Assembly: GCF_019669965.1 (NCBI RefSeq)
Contig: NZ_AP019781.1
Location: 2,233,092-2,297,091, forward strand
Direction of reading: 5' to 3'
DNA: 64,000 nt
Origin: Methanoculleus chikugoensis
Lineage (GTDB): Archaea; Halobacteriota; Methanomicrobia; Methanomicrobiales; Methanoculleaceae
Part shown: piece by piece, positions 18,865 to 27,031 of the stretch
How positions within the stretch are numbered: position 1 is the stretch's first letter
How the letters are laid out: each line of letters opens with the position of its first letter
Position numbers and translations under genes: made by a program
The notes under the pieces: model-generated
The model's database searches: none
What the model was told of the DNA's origin: nothing
Seen by the model: the letters and a program-made list of their open reading frames with translations, nothing else

Positions 18865-19839
18865 ATGTCAGAGATTGATCTTGAAGATTTACCCGGCGTT
18901 GGACCAACCACCGCCGAAAAACTCCGGGAAGCCGGATACGGGACCGTCGAGAGCGTTGCGACGGCCACCACAGCGGACCTCGCCGAGGCGGCGGAGATCG
19001 GTGAAGCCACTGCAAAGAAGGTGATCCTCGCCGCCCGGAAGATGGCGGATATCGGCGGGTTCAAGACCGGCAGGGATATCCTCGACAAGAGGAAGGATAT
19101 CAAGAAACTCCGGACGCGGGTGCCCGAGTTCGACGAACTGGTCGGCGGCGGCCTCGAGACGCAGGCGATAACGGAAGTCTACGGCGAGTTCGGGTCGGGG
19201 AAGAGCCAGCTCGTCCACCAGATGGCCGTCAACGCCCAGCTCCCTGAAGAACTCGGCGGCCTCTCCGGCGGGGTCATCTACGTCGACACCGAGAACACCT
19301 TCCGGCCGGAGCGTATCGAGCAGATGCTCGCTGGCCTCCCCGAAGAGGCGGATCTCGGGGATATCGAGGATGTCCTCGAACGAATTCACGTAGCGCGGGC
19401 GCACAGCTCCGATCACCAGATGCTGCTCCTCGAGACGGCACGGGAACTCGCAAACGACCTGCGGAACTCCGATTACCCGGTAAGGCTCTTCGTCATCGAT
19501 TCGTTGACGTCGCTCTTCCGTTCGGAGTACGCGGGACGGGGCACCCTCGCTCCCCGGCAACAGAAACTGAACCGCCACATGCACGACCTCCTGAAACTGA
19601 TCGACGACCACAACGCCGTCGGCCTCGTGACCAACCAGGTGATGTCGAACCCCGGCATCCTCTTCGGCGACCCCACGAAACCAATCGGCGGCAACATCGT
19701 CGGGCACACCGCAACCTTCCGGATCTACCTGCGCAAAAGCAAGGGCGGCAAAAGGGTCGCCCGCCTGGTGGACAGCCCCAACCTCCCCGAGGGCGAGGCG
19801 GCGTTCATGGTCGAGCAGGCAGGGCTCAGGCAGTGTTGA
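18865..19839 (+). CDS. radA: DNA repair and recombination protein RadA
   Basis: The archaeal RecA/Rad51 recombinase that forms filaments on single-stranded DNA. The N-terminus has a helix-hairpin-helix domain ([17 protein letters not shown]). The ATPase core has Walker [10 protein letters not shown] (K113), a Walker B strand in [12 protein letters not shown], and NQVMSNPG and IGGNIVGH loops. The ATG at 18865 is preceded by GTGAGG and gives the normal 324 aa; an upstream in-frame ATG at 18805 adds only unconserved sequence. The upstream region contains CTAGA-GAT-TCTAG (18815-18827), a small palindrome that might be regulatory. Confidence 0.97.
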   Translation: MSEIDLEDLPGVGPTTAEKLREAGYGTVESVATATTADLAEAAEIGEATAKKVILAARKMADIGGFKTGRDILDKRKDIKKLRTRVPEFDELVGGGLETQAITEVYGEFGSGKSQLVHQMAVNAQLPEELGGLSGGVIYVDTENTFRPERIEQMLAGLPEEADLGDIEDVLERIHVARAHSSDHQMLLLETARELANDLRNSDYPVRLFVIDSLTSLFRSEYAGRGTLAPRQQKLNRHMHDLLKLIDDHNAVGLVTNQVMSNPGILFGDPTKPIGGNIVGHTATFRIYLRKSKGGKRVARLVDSPNLPEGEAAFMVEQAGLRQC

Positions 19840-20537
19840 AGGCGCTTGTAACGGACGTCGACGGCACCATCACCAACCGGCAGCGGCGGATCAACACCGC
19901 CGCCGTCGAGACCGTCCGGACCCTCGTTGACGCCGGGATTGAGGTGGTGCTCGCAAGCGGCAACACCGTCTGCTTCATGGACGGCCTCTGCAAGATGGTC
20001 GGGACGGACGGGACGATCATCGGCGAGAACGGCGGCGTCTACCGGAGGGGGTATTCAGGCACCCTCCGCGTCCCGGGCGACAAGAAGACCTGCCTCGCGG
20101 CGTTCGACGTCCTTAAAGACTATTTTGCCGGGAAGGGCGTGGAACTCGAACTCTACAGCGCGCAGTACCGGTTCGCCGACGTTGCCTTCGCCCGGAACAT
20201 CGACCCCGACGAGGCAAGAGCGGTCATCCGCGACCATGATCTCCCCGTCCGGGTGCTCGACACCGGGTTTGCAATCCACCTCCAGACTCCCGGCGTGAGC
20301 AAAGGAGCGGCGCTCGCGGAACTTGCCCGTGAGATGGGGCTATCCCCCTCCGAGATGATGGCCATCGGCGACTCCGAGAACGACATCGAGATGCTCGAAG
20401 CCGCCGGCTTCGGTGTTGCGGTGCGAAACGCCCCTGCCGCGGTGCAGGCGGCGGCGGACTGGGTCACCGAAGGGGCCTACGGGGACGGATTCGTGGAAGC
20501 GGTAAAAAAGTATTTCAATGATTTTGAGATACGGTAA
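19833..20537 (+). CDS. HAD-family phosphatase, archaeal phosphoglycolate phosphatase type
   Basis: A class IIB HAD hydrolase resembling the archaeal phosphoglycolate phosphatase (TA0175 type). Motif I is VTDVDGTIT with both aspartates, motif II is the serine in LASGNT, the motif III lysine is in GVSKGAAL, and motif IV is [11 protein letters not shown]. At 234 aa the length is right. Translation starts at GTG 19833 or TTG 19836, overlapping the radA stop. Substrate is inferred from the family only; other sugar phosphates are possible. Confidence 0.85.
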   Translation: MLKALVTDVDGTITNRQRRINTAAVETVRTLVDAGIEVVLASGNTVCFMDGLCKMVGTDGTIIGENGGVYRRGYSGTLRVPGDKKTCLAAFDVLKDYFAGKGVELELYSAQYRFADVAFARNIDPDEARAVIRDHDLPVRVLDTGFAIHLQTPGVSKGAALAELAREMGLSPSEMMAIGDSENDIEMLEAAGFGVAVRNAPAAVQAAADWVTEGAYGDGFVEAVKKYFNDFEIR

Positions 20538-20868
20538 CCGTGTTCGTAATCCGGCTCCCAATGACGGACCTTGAAGGTCAGTATTTATAGCCGGATATCC
20601 AGTATTTCAGGAAATTACGGCTTTGTTGAACCCCTTCCCCTGAGATCGAACCACCTGCGGAATTATTCGTAAATCTCGATTCACGCGAAGCCGCGAAGAA
20701 CGCGAAAAGACTACTAATACCCATTCAGGTTTCGCGCCTTCGTGTCTTCGCTTGAGGTCACATCACCACCAACTCTTAGTAATCGAGTATCAATTTCAAC
20801 AGAGCCGAAATTACTGCCTTCGCTCTCCCCAGTCCACCAATCATACCGACTCCCCGCAACGACGGAGT
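20538..20868. other. 331-base intergenic region with dispersed repeat copy 2
   Basis: No gene is seen. It contains the 13-bp inverted repeat GACCTT-G-AAGGTC (20567-20579), a TATA-like TATTTATAG (20582-20590) reading into the repeat, and the dispersed element at 20622-20760. Base composition is clearly AT-richer than the flanking radA operon. Confidence 0.55.
20622..20760. repeat. Dispersed GCGAAG/CTTCGC hairpin repeat, copy 2
   Basis: TTTGTTGAA (20622-20630) and a CCTTCCCC block are followed 50-60 bases later by a GCGAAG-rich arm (20681-20706) and a degenerate CTTCGC arm (20731-20753). The order and spacing match copy 1, and the GCGAAG arm is identical over 25 bases to the reverse complement of a copy 1 arm. 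Confidence 0.75.
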
Positions 20869-22353
20869 TTAATTGGTTCTGTTCTCATCTTCCTCAGGAG
20901 TCTGCTCCTCTATCGGCTCCTCGGCCGGTTCCGGTGTGAATGTTGAAATTTCTTCCAGCCCCGGCTCCTCAATCGTGGGCTCCGCAGTTGGTTCCTCAAT
21001 TGGGGTTGGCTCCGGTGTTATCGATAGAGTGGGCGGGGGGACGGTTGGCGGTGGCGTCCAGTCTTCTGGCGGTTCCCGGTCATCCCGGGACGGGGTTGCG
21101 GTTGGGTGGGGCGGGAGATGCCACACCGGGGTCGGCTGCGGAACCGATGTTCCTACCGGGGGTGGTGTTTCTATCGCCATAGGAGGCGCAGTTGGATCGG
21201 TAAGGGTTGGTGTGGGCGTGGGCGGCTCAGTGGGCGTTGGAATGGCCGGTAAATAGGGATTATCGGCCCTTCCTTCACGAAACAGCCGTATCGGTGCAGA
21301 AACAGGGAGATCAGAATACCTCGGTTTTCCGGACTGTTTCTCCGGCATTACCTCTATCTTAGCATAGTATTTCCGTGGAATGTAATCATATTCGCCCGTA
21401 TAGGAGTTTCTCATAAATGAATATTGGGCAAAATCCACCGTGCTTATCACATACACCGGGACATTCTCAGAGTAAATGAGAATTACCGACTCCGTGAGTG
21501 GGTAATTCCATTCCTTAAGCCAATCATAGTATCCGAAGCGGGTTTCAAGGGTCGGACCACCGTAATCCTCACCGTTTGGCCCGGCACCCCGGTTATGGAA
21601 GTGCAAATAGATGTTTTTCAGTTCAATGTTGCTGAAGTGGTAAACGTGGTCGTGCAGTTCCATGCTCATCATATCTGCTAATTCCGGAGGAAACTCCGAT
21701 TCAACGATAACACTTGTCGTTTGTGTGGCATGATCAACGATGTAATAGTAGGTGCGCAAAACGCCAGCCGTTCCCGTCCAGGTCTCGATAGTAACCTCCG
21801 TTGTCGGCGTCGGCGTCGGATCAATCGTCGGGGATATCGTTGGTGTAGGATCCAGTGCAGGCTCCGTGGTCGCGGTGGGTGTGGGGGTCGTGGTTGCGGG
21901 AGGTGTGGGGATCGCCGTCTCATTCGCCGTCGGGGTTGCGGTCACCGTCACCGTAGGGGTCGCTGTCGGTTTGGTTGTCGGACAGGGTGTCTTTGTTGCC
22001 GTTGGAGTAACCGGTGTTCCCTCAGAAGAACTGCTACTGCTGCTTCCCCCAGACGATGATGAAGACCATGCCCAACCGCCAGAACTGCGTGTTTCAACCA
22101 CATTTGAAAACATCCCGAAAATTGCATTCACAATTCTCGGCCCCGGTTCACCCAGTGCCTCAACCGTCTTATTCTCGGCCGCATCTGTCGTATTATCAAT
22201 AGTCCGCGAGACGATCGCGTCTTTCACGATAACAGAATTCATCTCCGCCGAATCGTTCAACCTCCCCGTTTCAAACCCGCCAGTGGCGTAAAGAACGCCT
22301 GCAGCCAGGGCGAGGACGAGAACGATTCCAGCGACGATCTCCGATTTTTTCAT
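20869..22353 (-). CDS. Membrane-anchored Pro/Thr-rich surface protein, unknown function
   Basis: I do not recognise a family. The 494-aa protein starts MKKSEIVAGIVLVLALAAG, an N-terminal membrane helix or signal anchor. A Ser-rich patch and a Thr/Pro stalk (about 120-210) follow, then a globular domain of about 170 aa rich in Tyr, His and Phe (for example RTYYYIVDH, HDHVYHF, YIPRKYYAK), then a second Pro/Thr/Glu stalk to the end. The layout suggests an exported, probably glycosylated envelope protein. The start at 22353 is the Met before the hydrophobic helix. Codon use is AT-richer than neighbouring genes and dispersed repeats lie on both sides, which suggests acquisition or fast evolution. 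Confidence 0.7.
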   Translation of the reverse strand: MKKSEIVAGIVLVLALAAGVLYATGGFETGRLNDSAEMNSVIVKDAIVSRTIDNTTDAAENKTVEALGEPGPRIVNAIFGMFSNVVETRSSGGWAWSSSSSGGSSSSSSSEGTPVTPTATKTPCPTTKPTATPTVTVTATPTANETAIPTPPATTTPTPTATTEPALDPTPTISPTIDPTPTPTTEVTIETWTGTAGVLRTYYYIVDHATQTTSVIVESEFPPELADMMSMELHDHVYHFSNIELKNIYLHFHNRGAGPNGEDYGGPTLETRFGYYDWLKEWNYPLTESVILIYSENVPVYVISTVDFAQYSFMRNSYTGEYDYIPRKYYAKIEVMPEKQSGKPRYSDLPVSAPIRLFREGRADNPYLPAIPTPTEPPTPTPTLTDPTAPPMAIETPPPVGTSVPQPTPVWHLPPHPTATPSRDDREPPEDWTPPPTVPPPTLSITPEPTPIEEPTAEPTIEEPGLEEISTFTPEPAEEPIEEQTPEEDENRTN

Positions 22354-23058
22354 GATTATAACCCCATCCGGCTCGTGTTCCAACAAATCCGGTCGCGAAT
22401 ATATTTTGCTGTGGATACATGCTCGAAGATATATATGTTTCCAGGCGACCACCGAACCTGAGTGAGGAACGATTCTCTACGCAGACCGATCAACCACGCA
22501 TGATACTGGAGAATTGAGGTATGATGTACAGATCTGTCCCGTCACTCTTCTCCAAAAAGTGTGGTACGGCCGGGACCTGCAACCCGGACCGTGCCCGGAC
22601 CATCGTGCGAGGCCGGGTCTCAGTACTCCACCAGTTTCGGCCCCGACACTGAGCAATGCGGCCCAGTACCGCAGGGTAACGAGGAGTTGGTAGCACCCGG
22701 AGGCCAGACTTCGCACCTTCGATGATCAAACTCCGGCCCTTCGACCTTCGTTCTTCGCGGCTTCGCGCTCTTCGCGTGGGGCTGTCTTATTATCTGCACC
22801 TGTTAACTCACGCGAAGGACGCGAAGGGAAGTCAATGGTTGACCTATTGAAAACTACCTCAGCCGTTTTAGTGAAGTACCGGGTCTTTTCCGCTGGTGCA
22901 CATGTCAGAGCCCAGCCCCCGGACGGGGTCGCCGTGCTCTCCGTCCCGGTGTGAGCATCGATGCGGTCGGCGTTATGAACTGCCGAAGGGCCGACCCGCA
23001 GGTATCTCAACCAGTATGGCTACCGCACTCAGGCGTGGCCGGAAAAAAAGTATTGTCC
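22354..23058. other. 705-base intergenic region, no supported gene
   Basis: On the minus strand, AAAATATATTC (about 22399-22409) and ACATATATATC (about 22424-22436) are candidate TATA boxes for the surface-protein gene. Bases 22377-22391 contain ATTTGTTGGAA on the minus strand, echoing the leading block of the dispersed repeat. Bases 22741-22832 are repeat copy 3. At 23041-23048 a run of A residues gives a T-rich terminator for the PRC-barrel gene. Bases 22454-22735 hold only unconvincing short frames. Confidence 0.5.
22741..22832. repeat. Dispersed GCGAAG/CTTCGC repeat, copy 3
   Basis: A CTTCGC-rich arm (about 22745-22777, four units) is followed by a GCGAAG arm (22807-22829). The arm order is reversed relative to copies 1 and 2 and the TTTGTTGAA leader block is not adjacent. 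It lies upstream of the Pro/Thr-rich surface-protein gene, while copy 2 lies downstream of it. Confidence 0.65.
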
Positions 23059-23310
23059 CTATCTCTTCAGCAGGTAGCGGTCGACGACGACATAATCTTT
23101 TATGTCCTTCACCGCCTCGAACGGCACGAGCATTTTGTCCCCGTCCGTCCTGTAGCCGTCGGTCTTGAACGTCTCGTCCGGTTTGACGAGCAGGTCGGCA
23201 ACCTGCCCCGTGTTGAGGTCGACGATGATATTCTTGATAGTCCCGATGAGCATGCCATCGTTGCTCATCACTCTCTTCTTGGCAAGGGAACGGCAGAAGG
23301 TTTTACTCAT
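23059..23310 (-). CDS. PRC-barrel domain protein
   Basis: An 83-aa protein that is essentially one PRC-barrel domain: FCRSLAKKRVMSNDGMLIGTI, then VDLNTGQVADLLVKPDE and FEAVKDIKDYVVVDRYL. In archaea such small barrels occur as stand-alone proteins of unclear function, with suggested roles in RNA or cell-division complexes. The ATG at 23310 is chosen because the minus-strand TATA box TTTAAATA (about 23331-23341) lies about 27 bases upstream, implying a leaderless mRNA. A T-run follows the stop. Confidence 0.85.
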   Translation of the reverse strand: MSKTFCRSLAKKRVMSNDGMLIGTIKNIIVDLNTGQVADLLVKPDETFKTDGYRTDGDKMLVPFEAVKDIKDYVVVDRYLLKR

Positions 23311-23501
23311 ATAAAACCGTGGGGCGTTTGTACTATTTAAATCTTTTAAAGTCCATAAAATCACGGAAACGAGCGTTGCAGATTATTGCCGGAGTGCATG
23401 CGCTACCGTCTCCGCAGTGGGAGAGAGCAGGGTGTAGAGACCATCATTAACCGGAGCGATGCATATCGGCTCGGTAAGGTTACAAAAAGAGATTTTTAGG
23501 G

Positions 23502-23711
23502 TTATTTCACGGTTTCTGCCGCCATCCGGACATCGGTTGCCTTGACCGTCTTCCTGCCCGCGTGACCCGCCAGCTTGATCGCCTCTTTCGCGATCCTTGA
23601 GGCATACTGCTCCATCAACTTCGCGAGTTCTTCATTGGCATCGGAACTCACCCGCTCCGCGCCGGATTTCTTTACGATTCTGCCAACAGGTGCCAGAGGT
23701 ATATCAGTCAT
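23502..23711 (-). CDS. Archaeal histone
   Basis: A 69-aa single histone fold that wraps DNA as dimers and higher oligomers. It shows the N-terminal LAPVGRIVKKSGAERVS helix, the long central helix ANEELAKLMEQYASRIAKEAIKLA, and the AGRKTVKATDVRMAAE loop and last helix with the DNA-binding RKT/KATD pattern. Full length for HMf-type proteins. It is monocistronic, with its own strong TATA box and an unusual stem-loop leader. Confidence 0.97.
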   Translation of the reverse strand: MTDIPLAPVGRIVKKSGAERVSSDANEELAKLMEQYASRIAKEAIKLAGHAGRKTVKATDVRMAAETVK

Positions 23712-23734
23712 GATCCATTTTCCCCCTTTTCATT

Positions 23735-23800
23735 GAGTTCTGTGGAATGCACTCACCCACAGAACTCGTTTGACAGAAGCACCATAGGTATTCTCATATA
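23735..23800 (-). promoter_or_regulatory. Histone promoter and 5'-leader stem-loop
   Basis: On the minus strand the TATA box GTATTTATATG (about 23799-23789) places the transcript start near 23768. The leader then begins with GAGTTCTGTGG (23767-23757), an 11-base loop, and CCACAGAACTC (23745-23735), a perfect 11-bp stem. A G-run near 23722-23726 and the ATG at 23711 follow. The mRNA would therefore open with a hairpin, a plausible stability or autoregulatory element. Confidence 0.6.
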
Positions 23801-23855
23801 AATACTTATCTGTCACCAGAGGGGTTGGACCACCAAATTTCGAACGGGGAGGGGA

Positions 23856-24737
23856 TCAAAGTGAGGGAAAGACCCGAATTATATCGGTCTGGGTAACGAT
23901 CCCAACGGGCTTGCCGTCCTCGACCACAATCAGCCTCCCAATCTCCCGTTCCTTGAACCGGCCCACGAGTTCGTAGAGCCGGATCGACGACGGCGCTTCC
24001 ACCACATCGGCCGTCATGACCTTTGAGACGGGCGTATCCAGCGTCAGCCCCTCGTCCAGGGCGCGAGCGACATCGCTCAGCGTTACGATACCCGCGAGGT
24101 CGCCGCCATCCTTTATCACCGGCGCGCCGTGGATACGATGGGTATTGAAGAGGTGAACGGCGTCGCGGAGGGTGGCGGCGAGCGGCAGGGTCAGGAGCGG
24201 GGCGCTCATATAGTGCTTGATGGACTGTTTGGGGAGGGATATCATCTCCGAGACGCTGATGAGAAGCGCCTGCAGGTTCTCGTCCATCCCGAAGACCTCG
24301 CCGCGGACGAGGAGTTTATTCACCGGCGTGGGCCCGATCGAGAGCATATCCCCGATGCGGAAGAGTTTCACGCTCCCGATGATCCGGACCATCGCCTGGC
24401 AGAGGTCGGGGTGGCAGAGGGTGGTGAACCCGAGCTCCCTGACGCGGACGCCCTTCACCTTCTCGCCGTCGCGGTAGATCGGCACCTCGGACTGGTGCTC
24501 GAGATCCCCGAGATTCAGTTCGCGGTAGGCTCCTGCGGTCGGGCTGTATCCTCCTTTCGGGCCGGGAACCCCGTCGACCAGCCCGAGGGCTTTCAAGGCT
24601 TGCATCTGGTTGCGGACGGTGCCGGGGTTGCGCTTCAGCACATCCGCGATCTCCTCACCTTTTATAGAGTGGGAAGACTGATGGTATAGGGTAATCAGGG
24701 TTATCAGGATATCCTTCTGAATCGGAGAGAGCTCCAT
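23856..24737 (-). CDS. HTH and tandem-CBS transcriptional regulator
   Basis: A 293-aa regulator. Residues 1-65 form a winged helix (SIKGEEIADVLKRNPGTVRNQMQALKALGL), and a middle region (about 75-165) matches the archaeal domain found with such CBS proteins. Two C-terminal CBS domains follow (MSAPLLTLPLAATLRDAVHLFN; VMTADVVEAPSSIRLYELV), each ending in a GIVTxxDI/V strand. CBS pairs bind adenine nucleotides, so the protein may link transcription to energy state. Its start is about 26 bases from a TATA box shared with the divergent GTPase gene. Targets are unknown. Confidence 0.85.
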   Translation of the reverse strand: MELSPIQKDILITLITLYHQSSHSIKGEEIADVLKRNPGTVRNQMQALKALGLVDGVPGPKGGYSPTAGAYRELNLGDLEHQSEVPIYRDGEKVKGVRVRELGFTTLCHPDLCQAMVRIIGSVKLFRIGDMLSIGPTPVNKLLVRGEVFGMDENLQALLISVSEMISLPKQSIKHYMSAPLLTLPLAATLRDAVHLFNTHRIHGAPVIKDGGDLAGIVTLSDVARALDEGLTLDTPVSKVMTADVVEAPSSIRLYELVGRFKEREIGRLIVVEDGKPVGIVTQTDIIRVFPSL

Positions 24738-24785
24738 AATTATCAGTGATTATACGTTGTTTAAATACATTAGGTTGTGCGTACC
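24738..24785. promoter_or_regulatory. Shared divergent TATA box
   Basis: The 48-base gap between the CBS regulator (minus) and the GTPase gene (plus) holds a single symmetric TATA candidate, GTTTAAATAC, at about 24759-24768. It is about 26 bases from the minus-strand ATG (24737) and about 22 bases from the plus-strand GTG (24786). Both spacings suit leaderless transcripts from one box read in both directions. Confidence 0.5.
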
Positions 24786-25766
24786 GTGGAATTTGAAACC
24801 ATCCCGACCGTTCCGACGGCGGACGAGGTGCTCGACCGCAGTCTCCGGAGAGCGGCAGCCAAAAAGAAACTGAAGACCAACATCGATACCGCGAACGAGG
24901 AGTTCGTGCGGGCGGTCGGGAGCGCCATCCACGACAAATTGAAGAGCGTGGTAAGCTCGTTCCCGAGTTTCGAGCGGCTCCCCCCCTTCTACCAGGAGGC
25001 AGCCGACATTCTGGTCTCGCTTGATAGGCTGAAGAAGTCCCTCGGCGCCGTCACCTGGGCGGCCGACCAGGCCAGGGTCATCGGCTCCGGCTACGCCCGC
25101 AGCATGCGCAAGGCCGAGGAGACCGACCGGAAACGGAAGCAGGCCGTCGCCCGCATGGCATCGATCGTTCACCAGGTGGGAGACGACCTCCTCTACCTTA
25201 ACGAAGCGAGGAACATCCTGCGGAAACTCCCGCACGTCAGCGAAGACGAGTTCACCGTGGTGGTGGCGGGGTTCCCGAACGTTGGGAAGTCCTCGTTCAT
25301 CAGGCTTGTCTCGACGGCGGAACCCGAGATCGCCGCCTACCCCTTCACCACCAAGGGGATCATCGTCGGCCACCGGGAGATCGGGAAGCGCGACCGGATC
25401 CAGTTCATCGATACGCCCGGCGTCCTCGAACGTCCGGCAGAGGAGAGGAACCCCATCGAGCGGCAGGCGGTCAGCGCCATCACCAACACGGCCGACGTCG
25501 TCCTCTTCATCCTGGATGCAAGCGAACACTGCGGCTACTCGCTCGACGACCAGAACAGGCTCCTCGAGGAATTAAAAAGACTCCTCGACGTGCCGGTGGT
25601 GACGGCCGCAAACAAGGCGGATATCCGGGGGCTCGAGGGTTACCCGGCGATGTCCACGCTCACGGGAGAGGGAGTGGAGGAAGTGCTCGATCTCCTGCTC
25701 GCATTCAGAAAGGAAGCCACAAAAACGAGCCTGCGAGAGCCGCCCCAACCAGAAACCCGGCAATAG
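24786..25766 (+). CDS. Nog1/Obg-like GTPase
   Basis: An archaeal GTPase of the Nog1 branch, linked in eukaryotes to large ribosomal subunit assembly. The N-terminal helical Nog1 domain begins EFETIPTVPTADEVLDRS, and the G domain follows. It has G1 GFPNVGKSS (K168), G3 FIDTPGV, and G4 ANKADI. I prefer the GTG at 24786, which matches the family N-terminus and TATA spacing, over the GTG at 24777. At 326 aa it is typical for archaea. Its last 62 bases overlap the end of the convergent protease gene. Confidence 0.9.
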   Translation: MEFETIPTVPTADEVLDRSLRRAAAKKKLKTNIDTANEEFVRAVGSAIHDKLKSVVSSFPSFERLPPFYQEAADILVSLDRLKKSLGAVTWAADQARVIGSGYARSMRKAEETDRKRKQAVARMASIVHQVGDDLLYLNEARNILRKLPHVSEDEFTVVVAGFPNVGKSSFIRLVSTAEPEIAAYPFTTKGIIVGHREIGKRDRIQFIDTPGVLERPAEERNPIERQAVSAITNTADVVLFILDASEHCGYSLDDQNRLLEELKRLLDVPVVTAANKADIRGLEGYPAMSTLTGEGVEEVLDLLLAFRKEATKTSLREPPQPETRQ

Positions 25767-26610
25767 CCCCACCGTTCAGGGGCGGGAGCCCCGCCTGGGG
25801 GTTACCCTTGCTGACGAAGTAGAGGAGCACCGCGAGCCCTGCAAGCGATCCCGCCATCGCGCCGAGTGTCGGGGCGGAGAGGATCCAGAGTACCGCAGGC
25901 GCGTCCACGAAGACGTGCGACGACGCCACGAGAATGGAGGGCATGATGAGGTCGCCCATGCCCATGACGAACGCGCCGCGCTCCTCCCCGCCGCCGATGT
26001 TGAGCCCCTCTTTTCTGAACGAGTAGTCCGCTCTCTTCGGGACCACGACCATGATGGGCGCCTTCGTCTCGAGGACGCCTTCGGCGAGGGTGATCATGTG
26101 CTTTGTCCGGTAGACCGATATGGCATCGTAGACCGCGAGCAGCACGAGCAGCACGAGCACCGGCAGGACGGCGAGCGATATCCCGAAGATGGACGCAACC
26201 CCGGCGGAGATCAGCACGCCGAGGATATCGATGACGTACCACTCCGGGTAGAGGTAGAGGAGCGCCGTCGCCGCTACGGCGCCGATGAGCGTCCCTGCCG
26301 CGGCGGCGGCGGTCGTCCCGAACAGGAGGAGGGAAAGCGCGCCGAATATATAGAGGAACGTCATGAAGAGGGCGAACCCGATAAAGAGGGCGATGAACCG
26401 CCGCCCACCCGTCCGGAGCAGGAAGAGCAGGACCAGCGTAAAGGCGAGCAGCATCCCTATGAATATCAGGGGGTTCGCCACCGATTCGGGATCTTCAAAC
26501 GCAACAAGCCCCGCCGCCTGCATGGGCATGACGAGGATGATGGCGATGATCTGGACGAACAAAAGCATCAGAGCCATTCCGAGAAGAGGCAGCCAGTCGC
26601 GTATCTCCAT
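25705..26610 (-). CDS. Presenilin/signal-peptide-peptidase-type (A22) intramembrane aspartyl protease
   Basis: A nine-helix intramembrane protease. The catalytic pair is in AVYDAISVY (D162) and MGMGDLIMP (D220) when counted from the ATG at 26610, and the C-terminal PAL-type motif reads LPPLNGG. From memory these positions equal those of the crystallised archaeal presenilin homologue PSH of Methanoculleus marisnigri JR1, and the sequence looks closely similar. The ATG at 26613 adds one Met. The physiological substrate is unknown. The 3' end overlaps the convergent GTPase gene by 62 bases. Confidence 0.93.
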   Translation of the reverse strand: MEIRDWLPLLGMALMLLFVQIIAIILVMPMQAAGLVAFEDPESVANPLIFIGMLLAFTLVLLFLLRTGGRRFIALFIGFALFMTFLYIFGALSLLLFGTTAAAAAGTLIGAVAATALLYLYPEWYVIDILGVLISAGVASIFGISLAVLPVLVLLVLLAVYDAISVYRTKHMITLAEGVLETKAPIMVVVPKRADYSFRKEGLNIGGGEERGAFVMGMGDLIMPSILVASSHVFVDAPAVLWILSAPTLGAMAGSLAGLAVLLYFVSKGNPQAGLPPLNGGAIAGFLVGAALAGSFLWLPF

Positions 26611-26667
26611 CACAAAACTCCACCCATGATAGGTAGGTTAATTAATGCATCCTCATCATTTTAAATT

Positions 26668-26982
26668 ATGGAGATTCGCGAACTCATCGGCGATATCGTT
26701 CTCACCATCGTGATGGTGGTCTCCACCGTCGTGCTGGTGATGCGATTCTGGCAGGACCTGATCATAGCGGTTGCTGCGACGTTCATGATGCTCTCCCTCG
26801 GGGGGCTGCTCATCTCTCTCGGCATGAAGATCGTGAGCCTCGAGCAGAGCGTCGTGCAGCGGGAGCGCACCATGCGCGTGAACATGGAAGAGATGGGGAA
26901 GACGATGACCGCCAGATACGACAACACCGTCAGCCACATCGAGGAGATCGTCGACGGCCTCTCCCGGCGGATGTACCGGTGA
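26668..26982 (+). CDS. Small membrane protein with coiled coil, unknown
   Basis: I do not recognise a named family. The 104-aa protein has two closely spaced membrane helices (about 8-24 and 29-55, IVLTIVMVVSTVVLVM and LIIAVAATFMMLSLGGLL). A charged, probably coiled-coil C-terminus follows (LEQSVVQRERTMRVNMEEMG, then HIEEIVDGLSRRM). It is divergent from the presenilin-like gene 57 bases away and precedes the FEN-1 gene. It may act as a membrane scaffold, but nothing in the sequence fixes a role. Confidence 0.75.
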   Translation: MEIRELIGDIVLTIVMVVSTVVLVMRFWQDLIIAVAATFMMLSLGGLLISLGMKIVSLEQSVVQRERTMRVNMEEMGKTMTARYDNTVSHIEEIVDGLSRRMYR

Positions 26983-27031
26983 ACCGGATCGCCATCTTAA
27001 TGGCATCTCCCTCTCTCATGACTAGGTAAGC

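Noticed and set aside
22477-22729. Two overlapping 79-codon frames on the minus strand
   Set aside because: Different frames are open over the same bases, neither has a promoter or family match, and both sit in a repeat-rich intergenic region.
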